This document shows positions 27,657-35,588 of a stretch of DNA of 64,000 nucleotides, piece by piece; the stretch's first letter is position 1; every line of letters starts with the position of its first letter. The notes under the pieces are model-generated. The model did no database searches, was not told where the DNA came from, and saw nothing but the letters and a program-made list of their open reading frames with translations. A program made the position numbers and the translations under genes. The DNA lies in the NCBI RefSeq assembly GCF_003853645.1, contig NZ_QTPO01000019.1, positions 1 through 64,000 on the forward strand. The letters run 5' to 3'. This DNA comes from Burkholderia sp. Bp9143. GTDB taxonomy: Bacteria > Pseudomonadota > Gammaproteobacteria > Burkholderiales > Burkholderiaceae.

Positions 27657-28298
27657 TCAACTCTCGAAAGGCGCGAACAGCAATAGATCGCAGACGTCCG
27701 GCACCTCCAGGCCTGGAACAAGGCGGCGGCCGATATCGGCGAGGCCCGTTCCAATGGCCGTATGCGGCTTTTTCCTCGCCACCTCGGCCAACGCCGTGGT
27801 GAACGCCCGCTTGAATCCGACGCGCGGGTACAAGGCAAGCGTATCCTCGATCAGTTGCGGAGAAATCTCGTCCATGCGCAGGCCCATGACGTCGACGTGC
27901 GCACCGAAATGAACCAGGGCGACCTCGGGTTCCCTGCGATCCGCGATATCGGCCGATGAGTGAAGTGCAATGGCATCCCAAACGATACGGGTCTTCTCCG
28001 GCGGATAGTCGTGAGCATGCAGGAACCTGCTCGCCGCATCCGCTCCATCCACCTCGAAGCGCTTGTCGGCGGCGTGATCGTGCGAAAGACCAAGGTCATG
28101 GAGAAGAGACGCCACGTACACGAGCTCGCGATCGAATTTCATCTCGCGCTTTCTGGCCAGAAATTCGGCGAACCAGTAGGTTCGGTGAACGTGATTCAGA
28201 ATCGCCGGAGCATGGGCTTGCTTCGCAAGTGCCGCAGCCTTGCGCGACAGGTCCGAATCGGGAGCGGTAATACCGCCGATGATGACGGGTGTGCTCAC
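27657..28298 (-). CDS. HD-domain hydrolase, cyanamide-hydratase-like
   Basis: This protein of 213 residues has the HD pattern: HVHRTYWFAEF (first His), ASLLHDLGLSHDH (the His-Asp pair) and a later ALHSSADIADRREPEVALVH. This arrangement recalls the HD branch that includes fungal cyanamide hydratase and many uncharacterised bacterial relatives. I chose GTG 28298 since TGAGGAAAAT precedes it; an upstream TTG/ATG would add about 15 residues. Its placement between DJ-1 genes suggests hydration or hydrolysis of a small nitrogenous compound such as a nitrile-like group. That substrate link is inference. Confidence 0.78.
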   Translation of the reverse strand: MSTPVIIGGITAPDSDLSRKAAALAKQAHAPAILNHVHRTYWFAEFLARKREMKFDRELVYVASLLHDLGLSHDHAADKRFEVDGADAASRFLHAHDYPPEKTRIVWDAIALHSSADIADRREPEVALVHFGAHVDVMGLRMDEISPQLIEDTLALYPRVGFKRAFTTALAEVARKKPHTAIGTGLADIGRRLVPGLEVPDVCDLLLFAPFES

Positions 28299-28418
28299 AT
28301 TTTCCTCACAAGTATCCGGGCCGAGGCAGCGCGGCCTCGGCAACAGGTTCTGTCGGGTATGGCTCGAACTCGCATGCCGAGCCGGGTCAAAGCCGGTTCA
28401 GCCACCTCGCGGCGGCGA

Positions 28419-29111
28419 TCACGGTGCGGTCTGCCACAGTTTCTCCGTGCCGATCTTTTCCGCGTACTTGATCGCTGCCTGAAGCAGATCGGGACCGGCC
28501 TTGCTCGGGCTACCCACCCCAAAGGGCGGCTGAGGGTCGTAGCACATGGCAAGTTCCGTCGTCGCGGCCACTCGCGCTCCCTTCGCTTCCTCGAGGAGCC
28601 TGATGCCCAGTTCGATGCCGGCAGTCACGCCGCCGCTGGTGTACACATTGCCGTCGATCACCACACGAGCGTCACGCACGAGTTCGATCTCCGGGAAGTT
28701 CTTCTCGATCGTCTCGTACACAAACCAGTGCGTCGTCACCCTGCGGCCGTCGAGCAGCCCCGCCGCAGCGAGGAGAAGGGTTCCGGTGCATGCGGACGAT
28801 ACGATGCGTGCGGTCTTGGCCGCGCGCCGAAGAAAGGAAATGATCTCCGGGTCGCCCATCGCGTCCTCGACACCAAAGCCGCCCGGAACGAGCAGAACGT
28901 CGAGGTGCCCGTCGTACTCCGCGAAGGTCGTGGTCGGAACAAGTTCGGGGCCGTTGTCTCCGCGGACTGGATTCTTGTCTTTCCAGAACAGGAGGGTGTT
29001 GCCCTGGTTGCCGATCGCGATCTGCGGCCCGGCAAGGTCCAGCAGCGTGTAGCCCGGGTACAGCAGAATCCCTATCGTCGGCCGATAGTCGGGGTCGCTC
29101 GAATAAGCCAT
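28419..29111 (-). CDS. DJ-1/PfpI family hydratase-like enzyme
   Basis: This single-domain DJ-1/PfpI protein of 230 residues carries Asp25 in LLDLAGP, the nucleophile Cys108 in SSACTGTLLLAAAGLLDG, THWFVYE after it, and LAMCYDPQPPFGVG near the end. This set (Asp, Cys-Thr, PPF) is the isocyanide hydratase pattern rather than that of proteases or glyoxalases. Start ATG 29111 has AGGAAG upstream. It may replace the function of the frameshifted relative at 25757. It is co-directional with the HD hydrolase and the downstream regulator. Confidence 0.85.
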   Translation of the reverse strand: MAYSSDPDYRPTIGILLYPGYTLLDLAGPQIAIGNQGNTLLFWKDKNPVRGDNGPELVPTTTFAEYDGHLDVLLVPGGFGVEDAMGDPEIISFLRRAAKTARIVSSACTGTLLLAAAGLLDGRRVTTHWFVYETIEKNFPEIELVRDARVVIDGNVYTSGGVTAGIELGIRLLEEAKGARVAATTELAMCYDPQPPFGVGSPSKAGPDLLQAAIKYAEKIGTEKLWQTAP

Positions 29112-29318
29112 GTCAGTCTTCCTGGATAACGGTGCGGCCCCAGTGGCCGCGTCGTTATCAACAATAGGGCCGGCCGACTCTGGCAGCAATGACAGAGACC
29201 CCTCGATTCATGCCAAACATGATGGCCGCCCTGCTGGCCCGAACACCCGGATTCGCGCCAGCAACCCGGTTACATGCGAGACGCTCCGTCGGGCTCGGAG
29301 CGAGCCGAGCCCACGCTC

Positions 29319-29621
29319 TCATTTCGGGGTCGTGTACGCGACAAGATCCGCCTTCTCGATGATCGGCGGGCGCACGAACAGTTCCTCCGTCGCAGCCATC
29401 AGGCGTTGGGCAGCCGCACCGTTCAGGTGCCCGTCGCGGCCGGCCTCGTCGTTGAACGTGTCGAAGATGGCGAAGGTCGACTTGCCGGTGCGGAACGCGT
29501 ACCAGTTGATGGTATGGCTCTCGTCCTGGACGATGGTCCGGGCACCCTTCAGGAATTCGGCCACGGCTTCTTCCTTGCCCGGCCTGGCTTCGATGGTCGC
29601 CAGAATTGCATACTTGATCAT
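29319..29621 (-). CDS. Antibiotic biosynthesis monooxygenase (ABM) domain protein
   Basis: This 100-residue protein begins MIKYAILATIEARPGKEEAV and contains NWYAFRTGKSTFAIFDTFND. This is the dimeric ferredoxin-like ABM/YgiN fold, a family that includes quinol monooxygenases and many small oxidoreductases or stress proteins. It starts at ATG 29621 with GGAGG-type sequence nearby. It precedes the DJ-1 enzyme on the same strand with a 207-bp gap, and it diverges from a GlxA-type regulator, which is the natural candidate for its control. Confidence 0.85.
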   Translation of the reverse strand: MIKYAILATIEARPGKEEAVAEFLKGARTIVQDESHTINWYAFRTGKSTFAIFDTFNDEAGRDGHLNGAAAQRLMAATEELFVRPPIIEKADLVAYTTPK

Positions 29622-29732
29622 GATTCACCCTTCCTCCCCGCTATGGGGAACGTGTTTGAGAAGCCCACACTTTAGGGAGGCAGCCCGCGATTCCGAAGTA
29701 GCAAGTTCGTCATTTTTGATAGCATTCTTGCC

Positions 29733-30695
29733 ATGAACATCCATGTGCTCGTCGTCAACGGCGTCGCGGATTTCGGCCTGTCCGCCGTGCTCGACACACT
29801 GAACTACGCGAACCAGCTCGCGGCCAAACTTGACCCGCGGCCTGCGCCTTTGGAGATCACGCTCGTCGGCACCCGAAAGCGCGTGCGCACGGCCAATGGC
29901 TTCGAGGTTCCAGTCGCGCGTTTCGATCCATCGCTTCAGCCGGATGCCATCGTCATTCCCGCGCTTGGCGCATTGACGCCCGAGCAGGTCGAGGCCTCGC
30001 TGGAACGCCCGGAACTGCGTGCGATCAAGGCGGCTGTCGTCGCCAAGGCTCGAGAGGGTGTTTGGGTCGGCGCGGCATGTACGGCGACGTTTCTACTCGC
30101 CGAGACCGGGCTGCTGGACGGGCACACGGCCACGACGTCGTGGTGGCTGGCGCCGCTCTTCCGCAAGCGCTACCCACGCGTCGCGCTCGACGACTCCCGG
30201 ATGGTCGTTCTTTCCGCTCCTTACGTCACGGCTGGTGCGGCGCTCGCGCACGTCGATCTTGCACTTGGCCTCGTGCGGCGCCGCAGTCCCGCCCTGGCAG
30301 CGCTGACGGCTCGCTACCTCCTCGTGGACTCGCGTTCGTCACAAGCCGTCTATGCCATCCCGGACCATTTGGCTCACGCGGATCCGCTGGTCGAAAAATT
30401 CGAGGGATGGGCGCGCCGCAATCTGGCGAACGGCTTCTCGCTTTCCGAAGCCGCCCACGCCATCGGAACCAGCCAGCGCACTCTTGCCCGGCGCCTGAAG
30501 CACACGCTCGGAAAGTCGCCACTCGGCTTCTTCCAGGACCTTCGAATCGAGCACGCCGTTCATCTCCTGCAGACCGGTCACGACAGCATCGACCGGGTCG
30601 CCGAGCAGGTCGGCTACTCGGACGGCGCCACGCTGCGATCACTGCTGCGACGCAAGCTCGGCCGAGGGGTTCGAGCGCTTCGGGCGGCTGCGTGA
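29733..30695 (+). CDS. GlxA family regulator (DJ-1/PfpI + AraC HTH)
   Basis: The protein has 320 residues. It has an N-terminal DJ-1 fold (MNIHVLVVNGVADFGLSAVL; elbow GAACTATFLLAETGLLDG with Cys) and a C-terminal AraC module (FSLSEAAHAIGTSQRTLARR, then AEQVGYSDGATLRSLLRRKL). Compared with its two neighbours of this type it has lost the THW motif (TSWWL) and its N-terminal D/GP element. It is divergent from the ABM gene with 111 bp between starts, so it probably regulates that unit. Confidence 0.9.
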   Translation: MNIHVLVVNGVADFGLSAVLDTLNYANQLAAKLDPRPAPLEITLVGTRKRVRTANGFEVPVARFDPSLQPDAIVIPALGALTPEQVEASLERPELRAIKAAVVAKAREGVWVGAACTATFLLAETGLLDGHTATTSWWLAPLFRKRYPRVALDDSRMVVLSAPYVTAGAALAHVDLALGLVRRRSPALAALTARYLLVDSRSSQAVYAIPDHLAHADPLVEKFEGWARRNLANGFSLSEAAHAIGTSQRTLARRLKHTLGKSPLGFFQDLRIEHAVHLLQTGHDSIDRVAEQVGYSDGATLRSLLRRKLGRGVRALRAAA

Positions 30696-30754
30696 ACGCA
30701 GCACATGACGACGCGCCGGTTACACCGACGCGCCGTCAGAACAGCCGTCCAACG

Positions 30755-31795
30755 CTACCCGGTCCGAGTCGCCTCACCATCTGTCTCGAACTGCCGCGCA
30801 TATTCCTTTGGACTCGCTCCGAAACGGCGGACGAATGCCTTCCTCAATACGTCGGCGCTGCGATAACCGCTTCGACGACAGATTTCGTCCATCGAGCGCT
30901 CACCCAATGCGAGCAAGCGACACACCGCTTCGAGTCGCGCGTTTTCAACATATCTCGCCGGCGTCGTTTGCAGTTCGCGCTGAAACATCCGGATCAACGT
31001 CCGGACACTGGTCGGCACTCTGGCTGCCAGAATCTCGACCGTGAGATCCCAGTGCAGATGCTCGCCGATCCAGAGACACAACTGGCTCAGATCCGGATCG
31101 CGTGCACGCTGAGACTGAAGTGCAAAGCTGAACTGCGCTTGTCCGCCTGGACGATGCAGGAACAGCACCAGATTCCTCGCGATTTCCAGTGCGAATTCAT
31201 TGCCCAGATCCTCGCTGACGAGCGAGAGCGCGAGATCGATTCCCGACGATATACCGGCAGACGTATACACGTTGCCGTCCTTCACCCAGATCGGAGCAGG
31301 GTCGACCTGTATCCTGGGATAGCGCTCGGCCAGACGCCTCGCCACCGCCCAGTGTGTCGTCGCCCTGCGGCCATCCAATAGCCCGGCGGCCGCCAGCGCG
31401 AACGCGCCGACACATATGGAGCACACGCGACGGACGGTCGCCGACCGTGCTCTAAGCCAGTCGATGGCCGCTTGATCGACTTGTTCGAATGTTCTGGATC
31501 CCGTGGTCACGAGCAAGGTGTCGATCGGCTTGTTTGCGTCACGTTCCTCTTCGAGCGTGCTGTGGCCTCTGAGGCCGATACCTGTTTCGCTATCCACATG
31601 CGCATCGGCAGCCGAGCAAACGAGTTCGAGCGCATAGGGTGCAACGCCGCCGCCGTGCAACTGATTCGCCCATGCAAATACTTCCGCCGGGCCGATCACA
31701 TCGAGCGCATCGACCGGAGGCAAACCCAGGATTACAACCCGCTTTGGCAACCTTGCATTTTCCGGCGGTGCAATCGGCTCAGGTCGCTTTCTCAT
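30755..31795 (-). CDS. GlxA family regulator (DJ-1/PfpI + AraC HTH)
   Basis: This protein of 346 residues has a DJ-1 fold with KRVVILGLPPVDALDVIGPA, the elbow CSICVGAFALAAAGLLDG, and THWAVARRL. A C-terminal AraC domain (AARVPTSVRTLIRMFQREL, CRRSGYRSADVLRKAFVRRF) follows. Start ATG 31795 is a choice of convenience: no good ribosome-binding site precedes it, and a TTG at 31813 is also open. It converges with the previous regulator. It is the third DJ-1/AraC regulator within about 5.3 kb. Confidence 0.88.
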   Translation of the reverse strand: MRKRPEPIAPPENARLPKRVVILGLPPVDALDVIGPAEVFAWANQLHGGGVAPYALELVCSAADAHVDSETGIGLRGHSTLEEERDANKPIDTLLVTTGSRTFEQVDQAAIDWLRARSATVRRVCSICVGAFALAAAGLLDGRRATTHWAVARRLAERYPRIQVDPAPIWVKDGNVYTSAGISSGIDLALSLVSEDLGNEFALEIARNLVLFLHRPGGQAQFSFALQSQRARDPDLSQLCLWIGEHLHWDLTVEILAARVPTSVRTLIRMFQRELQTTPARYVENARLEAVCRLLALGERSMDEICRRSGYRSADVLRKAFVRRFGASPKEYARQFETDGEATRTG

Positions 31796-31883
31796 GGAGG
31801 GGGATCCGCACAATGTGTGGAGAGAGAATCAAATTGTGGCTTAGATCGACGGAAAACTGTCACTTTCGCCCTCCCCGAACCAC

Positions 31884-32198
31884 CTAGACTGAACTGCGCA
31901 GCCACTTTGCACGCCCCCGCGGCATGCCTCGAGCAAACCGCTGATCGTCGGTGGATCGAGTGTTCCCGATATCGAGATTGCCGCCCGTGCCGCTGCCCTC
32001 GTCGAGCCAGTACATTCGACGGCCATGATGCACCACGTGCATCGGACATGATGGTTTGCCGAATTCCTCGAGTTGCTGCCGCGCGTCCCGGGCGCGCGGA
32101 TGCGCGTGCTGCGCGGCACCGGACACCTGTCGCCGCTCGAAGATCCGGCAGCCGTCGCGGCGGCCATTCGGCAATTCATGGAGCAGATACGGAAATGA
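31884..32198. pseudogene. Possible scrambled alpha/beta hydrolase relic
   Basis: On the plus strand 32052-32198 reads a C-terminal alpha/beta hydrolase tail with MRVLRGTGHLSPLEDPAAVA, carrying the catalytic-His context, ending at TGA 32198. Immediately left, on the minus strand, a frame from ATG 32042 to 31884 begins MHVVHHGRRMYWLDEGSG, like the N-terminus of the same family. If both readings are right, the two ends of a hydrolase lie back to back after an inversion and deletion. The rest of 31796-32292 contains nothing recognisable. The plus-strand part is the firmer of the two. Confidence 0.4.
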
Positions 32199-32292
32199 CG
32201 CCAGGAAGATCCCGAGTGGTTGCCCGCTGAATCGAATGCCGCCTTCGGCGCGACACAGTGTCGTTGCCAATCGTTCAGTACAGGAGGTCAAG

Positions 32293-32832
32293 ATGCGTTT
32301 CTTTCCCAGGATAGTCGCGGCGCGCAGGATCGATCCCGACAGGCGCGCCAGCGCGGTGGATTTCGTCAACCGGGTCAACTGGCTGTTCGAGACGTGGGAT
32401 CTCGAGAACATGATCCAGTCCTTTACCGAGGACGCGAAGGTCATTCATTTCAAAGGCGAGATCAGCGGGGAAACCGCGATCCGCCACTTCCTCACCGAGG
32501 TCTATCCTTATCTGGTCCCGGGCGTCAGTCGCTGCGGCACGGGCCACATCGTCGACGAAGAGGAAAACGGTCTCGTCGCGGTGCGTTATCACAACCTCCT
32601 CGTGCGCTACGCGGCGCCGGAAGACGCGCCCAAGATGAGCGACGGCGAATTGACCGAAAGCGACGACCTGCCGATGATCTGGATGTATTCGCCGATGCTC
32701 GACCGGCTTCGCGAGACCGAAGACGGCTGGCGAATCGCCGAACGCTACATCGGCGGCTCGACGACGAATCGTCGACTGACGCCGAAGGACATCGCCGCCG
32801 CGGCGATACGGCCTTTCCTGCCCGGCGCATGA
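32293..32832 (+). CDS. NTF2-like (SnoaL-type) protein
   Basis: This 179-residue protein starts at ATG 32293 behind CAGGAGGTCAAG. The pattern VDFVNRVNWLFETWDLENMI followed by QSFTEDAKVIHFKGEISGET, then GHIVDEEENGLVAVRYHNLL, matches the cone-shaped NTF2 fold of SnoaL-like proteins, which often act as small hydrolases, isomerases or binding proteins. It ends with a basic, proline-containing tail. It precedes a GST gene on the same strand by 76 bp. Substrate unknown. Confidence 0.78.
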   Translation: MRFFPRIVAARRIDPDRRASAVDFVNRVNWLFETWDLENMIQSFTEDAKVIHFKGEISGETAIRHFLTEVYPYLVPGVSRCGTGHIVDEEENGLVAVRYHNLLVRYAAPEDAPKMSDGELTESDDLPMIWMYSPMLDRLRETEDGWRIAERYIGGSTTNRRLTPKDIAAAAIRPFLPGA

Positions 32833-32908
32833 AGGCCCGGACCACGCGACATTCGTGCGGTTCGCACGGCGCCACGGCCGGCCCTGACGAGCAACCGGAG
32901 ACCTGCTC

Positions 32909-33517
32909 ATGGCAACCCGTCTTTATGGAGCACGAACAGGCAACTGCCGCAGGGCAGCCATTGCGCTGGCGGAGGCCGGCATTGCGTATTCGGTGAGCCA
33001 GGTAGACCTGAAGGCGGGCGCGCACAAGTCCGCCGCGTTCCGGGCGCTCAACCCGCGTGGCCTCGTGCCCGTCATGGTGGAAGACGGCGATACCGGCCCC
33101 GACCTGGTCCTCACCCAATCGAACGCGATCATGTTCCATGCGGCGAGACGATCCCGGGAACGCCTGGTGCCCGAGCAAGGCCGGCAGTCGGCCGTGTTCC
33201 TCGATCGCCTGTTCTATTTCGTCACGGAAGTGATCGCACCGAACGGCAGCGCTTTCGCGCTTGCGCAGCAAGGCGACGAACCGGGCGCCCGGTTGCTGGC
33301 CGGTCGCTCGCTCGACGCGCTCGTTCAGGCCGAGCGATTCCTGACCGACAGTCCGTATATCGCCGGCGATACGTTCACGCTCGCGGACATCGCCGCATAC
33401 ACGAGCGTCTTCGCCGTGACGCAGGATCTCGACTGGTCCGCGCTGCCCTTCCTCGACGCGTGGTACGCGAGGATCGGTGCGCGGCCCGGCGTCGTCCGGG
33501 GCATGGCGGCGTTCTAG
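32909..33517 (+). CDS. Glutathione S-transferase family protein
   Basis: This GST of 202 residues has an N-terminal thioredoxin fold (MATRLYGARTGNCRRAAIAL; SxG/N region), the cis-Pro stretch NPRGLVPVMVEDG, and QSNAIM. The C-terminal helical domain contains YIAGDTFTLADIAAYTSVFA with the conserved GD. Expected to conjugate glutathione or act in detoxification in the cytosol. It lies 152 bp before the NmrA-like gene, which has its own promoter. Confidence 0.9.
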   Translation: MATRLYGARTGNCRRAAIALAEAGIAYSVSQVDLKAGAHKSAAFRALNPRGLVPVMVEDGDTGPDLVLTQSNAIMFHAARRSRERLVPEQGRQSAVFLDRLFYFVTEVIAPNGSAFALAQQGDEPGARLLAGRSLDALVQAERFLTDSPYIAGDTFTLADIAAYTSVFAVTQDLDWSALPFLDAWYARIGARPGVVRGMAAF

Positions 33518-33595
33518 CGGCGCACGGCGCCGGGCGCCGCCACGCGCCGACACGTTTCGACCATCGCCGTACTGGTGCCGCCCCGAATTAAAAAC

Positions 33596-33648
33596 TTGCA
33601 CATGAGAGCATATGCTCCTATATTGATTGACAGGAGCATATGCTCTCA
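33596..33648 (+). promoter_or_regulatory. Promoter with twin MarR-type palindromes
   Basis: TTGCAC (33596-33601), a 17-base spacer and TATATT (33619-33624) form the promoter. TGAGAGCATATGCTCCT (33603-33619) fills the spacer and AGGAGCATATGCTCTCA (33632-33648) lies just past the expected start. They are exact inverted copies of each other, and each contains the 12-bp palindrome GAGCATATGCTC. Their centres are 28 bp apart. This is the textbook layout for repression by a dimer such as the MarR protein encoded at 34598 in the same operon, giving a negative feedback loop. Confidence 0.85.
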
Positions 33649-33669
33649 ATTTCACAAAGGGATTCAGCC

Positions 33670-34551
33670 ATGAACGACACATCGATTCTTGTCAGCGGCG
33701 CAACCGGCCGCACCGGCGGCGCAGCCATCGACGAACTGCTGCAGATGGGCAAGCGCGTCCGCGCCTACGTGCGCACGGACGATGACCGCGCAGCCGCCCT
33801 GCGCGCGCGCGGCGTCGACATCGCCGTCGGCGATTTCACCGACATCGACGCGATTCGCGCCGCGATGGAAAGCGTCAGCGCCGCCTACTTCCTGCATCCG
33901 ATCGCACCGGGCATTCTCGGCGCCGCGGCCTATTTCGCGCAGGCCGCGAAGGAAGCCGGCGTCGGCGCGATCGTCAACATGTCGCAGATTTCGGCACGGC
34001 GGGAATCGACCAGCCACGCGGCGCAGGACCACTGGGTGTCCGAGCGCGTGTTCGACTGGTCGGGCGTCCCGACGACGCACCTGCGCCCCACCTTCTTCGC
34101 GGACTGGCTCGTGTATCCGCACTTCGCAAAGGAAATCCGGGCCACGAGGAAGATCACGTTTCCGTTCGAGGACGGACGCCACGCGCCGATCAGCGCGGAC
34201 GATCAGGGCCGGGTCATCGCACACCTGCTGGCGAACCCGGCCGGCCACGGCGGCCAGACCTACACGCTTCACGGCCCGGTGGAACTGAACCACACGGAGA
34301 TCGCCGCGCTGATGAGCGAAGTGCTCGGCGTCGAGATCGAATATGCGCCGACTTCGATCGAGGCATTCAAGGAAAAGATGGAGCAACTGTACAAGTTCCC
34401 TCCGTTCCTCGTGCAGCACCTCGTCGAAGTCGCCCAGCACTATCGGGAAGGCATCTTCCGGGGCACCAACGACGTCGTCGAGAAGATCACGGGTACCCCC
34501 GCGCTGTCGGTGCCGGCCTTCATCGAGAAGTACCGCGGCGCTTTTGCGTGA
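33670..34551 (+). CDS. NmrA-like NAD(P)-binding oxidoreductase
   Basis: This atypical SDR of 293 residues has the cofactor motif ILVSGATGRTGGAAIDELLQ at the N-terminus and PTFFADWLVYPHF further on, as in NmrA/HSCARG and QOR2-type proteins that bind NADPH or reduce quinones. It lacks the classical YxxxK of canonical SDRs. Start ATG 33670 is the first after the operator; a shorter in-frame ATG at 33640 lies inside the palindrome and is less likely. It forms an operon with the MarR gene. Its repression by a MarR protein suggests a redox or electrophile response. Confidence 0.88.
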   Translation: MNDTSILVSGATGRTGGAAIDELLQMGKRVRAYVRTDDDRAAALRARGVDIAVGDFTDIDAIRAAMESVSAAYFLHPIAPGILGAAAYFAQAAKEAGVGAIVNMSQISARRESTSHAAQDHWVSERVFDWSGVPTTHLRPTFFADWLVYPHFAKEIRATRKITFPFEDGRHAPISADDQGRVIAHLLANPAGHGGQTYTLHGPVELNHTEIAALMSEVLGVEIEYAPTSIEAFKEKMEQLYKFPPFLVQHLVEVAQHYREGIFRGTNDVVEKITGTPALSVPAFIEKYRGAFA

Positions 34552-34597
34552 CAATGCGCTTGAACCCGGCAATCGGCCGACGTCAAGGAGAAGAGAA

Positions 34598-35056
34598 ATG
34601 CGGGCGAAAAGCCAACCCATCGGTGTGGATCAATGCAATTGCTTTACGGTGAGGAAGGCCGCCCGTCAGATCTCGCGTCTTTACGACGCGCATCTCCAGC
34701 CGTCCGGCCTGCGCATCACGCAGTTCCTGATCCTCGCGACGTTGAACGAGCGTGAGAGCGCGTCGGTCAACGTGCTGGCCGAGCGTCTCGACATCGAGCG
34801 CACGGCGATGGGAAAGATGATCGGTGTGCTGGAACGGGACGGCTTCGTCACGATGCGGCCGTCCCCGGAAGACGGTCGTATCCGCATCGTCGAACTCACG
34901 CCGGAAGGAACCAGCCTGTTCGAACGTGCCGCACCGCTGTGGCGTGAAGCGCAACATCGGTTCAGCACACTGAACGGTGCGGAAAACGTGGATGCGCTGC
35001 GTCACAGCCTCGTGGAGATGAAAGTCGGCACCGATGCGCCGTCCATTCCGGAGTGA
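34598..35056 (+). CDS. MarR family transcriptional regulator
   Basis: This protein of 152 residues has a winged-helix core: LRITQFLILATLNERESASV then VLAERLDIERTAMGKMIGVL and the wing FVTMRPSPEDGRIRIVELTP. It starts at ATG 34598 with AAGGAG upstream. CNCF near the N-terminus places two Cys residues next to each other, a possible redox sensor. It lies 46 bp after the NmrA-like gene, so it is probably the last gene of a self-regulated operon. Confidence 0.9.
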   Translation: MRAKSQPIGVDQCNCFTVRKAARQISRLYDAHLQPSGLRITQFLILATLNERESASVNVLAERLDIERTAMGKMIGVLERDGFVTMRPSPEDGRIRIVELTPEGTSLFERAAPLWREAQHRFSTLNGAENVDALRHSLVEMKVGTDAPSIPE

Positions 35057-35446
35057 CGGGCTTTCCGGGGGTATTAGACCGTTCCGTCGCCCCCGTCGCG
35101 GGCACCGAACACGCCCGCGCCCATCGATCACGCGGTTCGCTCCCCTGACCGCATGAACCGCCCGCCGCTCGCGATCGCGAGCGCACCGGACAGGATGCGC
35201 AGGCCATCGAGGACCCGCGCCCGCCTTTCCGCATGGTGGAATCCGTACCCTGCGGGGCCCGCGCGACGTCGACGGGCGCCGCGGGTCCCGGGCCCGGCAG
35301 CTTGCCGTGCCATCTTCCCGCCTCCACCCGCAGTTGCCAGCATGCCCGCGCAGCCCACGGCGCCGAGGCTCCCGCACACGCCATCGTGTTCAGCCCGCCG
35401 ATCGCGCCGCGCCGCGCAACCGGCCATCCCATGCCGGATCGGCAAC
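35057..35446. other. Intergenic stretch, no gene recognised
   Basis: High-GC stretch between the MarR gene and the acnB promoter. A minus-strand frame (35128-35445, 105 codons) with an Ala/Gly-rich product has no recognisable family and no ribosome-binding site. It may be debris of an older gene. Confidence 0.4.
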
Positions 35447-35497
35447 TCTTATATAAGACATAAGACATTTGACGCTTCACTATATTGCGATTAGAAT
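35447..35497 (+). promoter_or_regulatory. acnB promoter with upstream palindrome
   Basis: TTGACG (35469-35474), a 17-base spacer and TAGAAT (35492-35497) form a strong promoter 92 bp before the acnB start. Directly upstream TCTTATATAAGA (35447-35458) is a perfect 12-bp palindrome followed by a second ATAAGACAT, so ATAAGACAT occurs twice in tandem. Such a site next to a TCA-cycle promoter suggests a GntR- or LysR-type operator; the regulator is not in the window. Confidence 0.75.
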
Positions 35498-35588
35498 CCC
35501 GTCCAAGCAGTGAAGCAGTGTCCGGAACAGCAGCCTCGGCGTGCCTGGAAAGCCCTTCCCCTGAAACGCAATCTCAGCAGGTCCCCCC

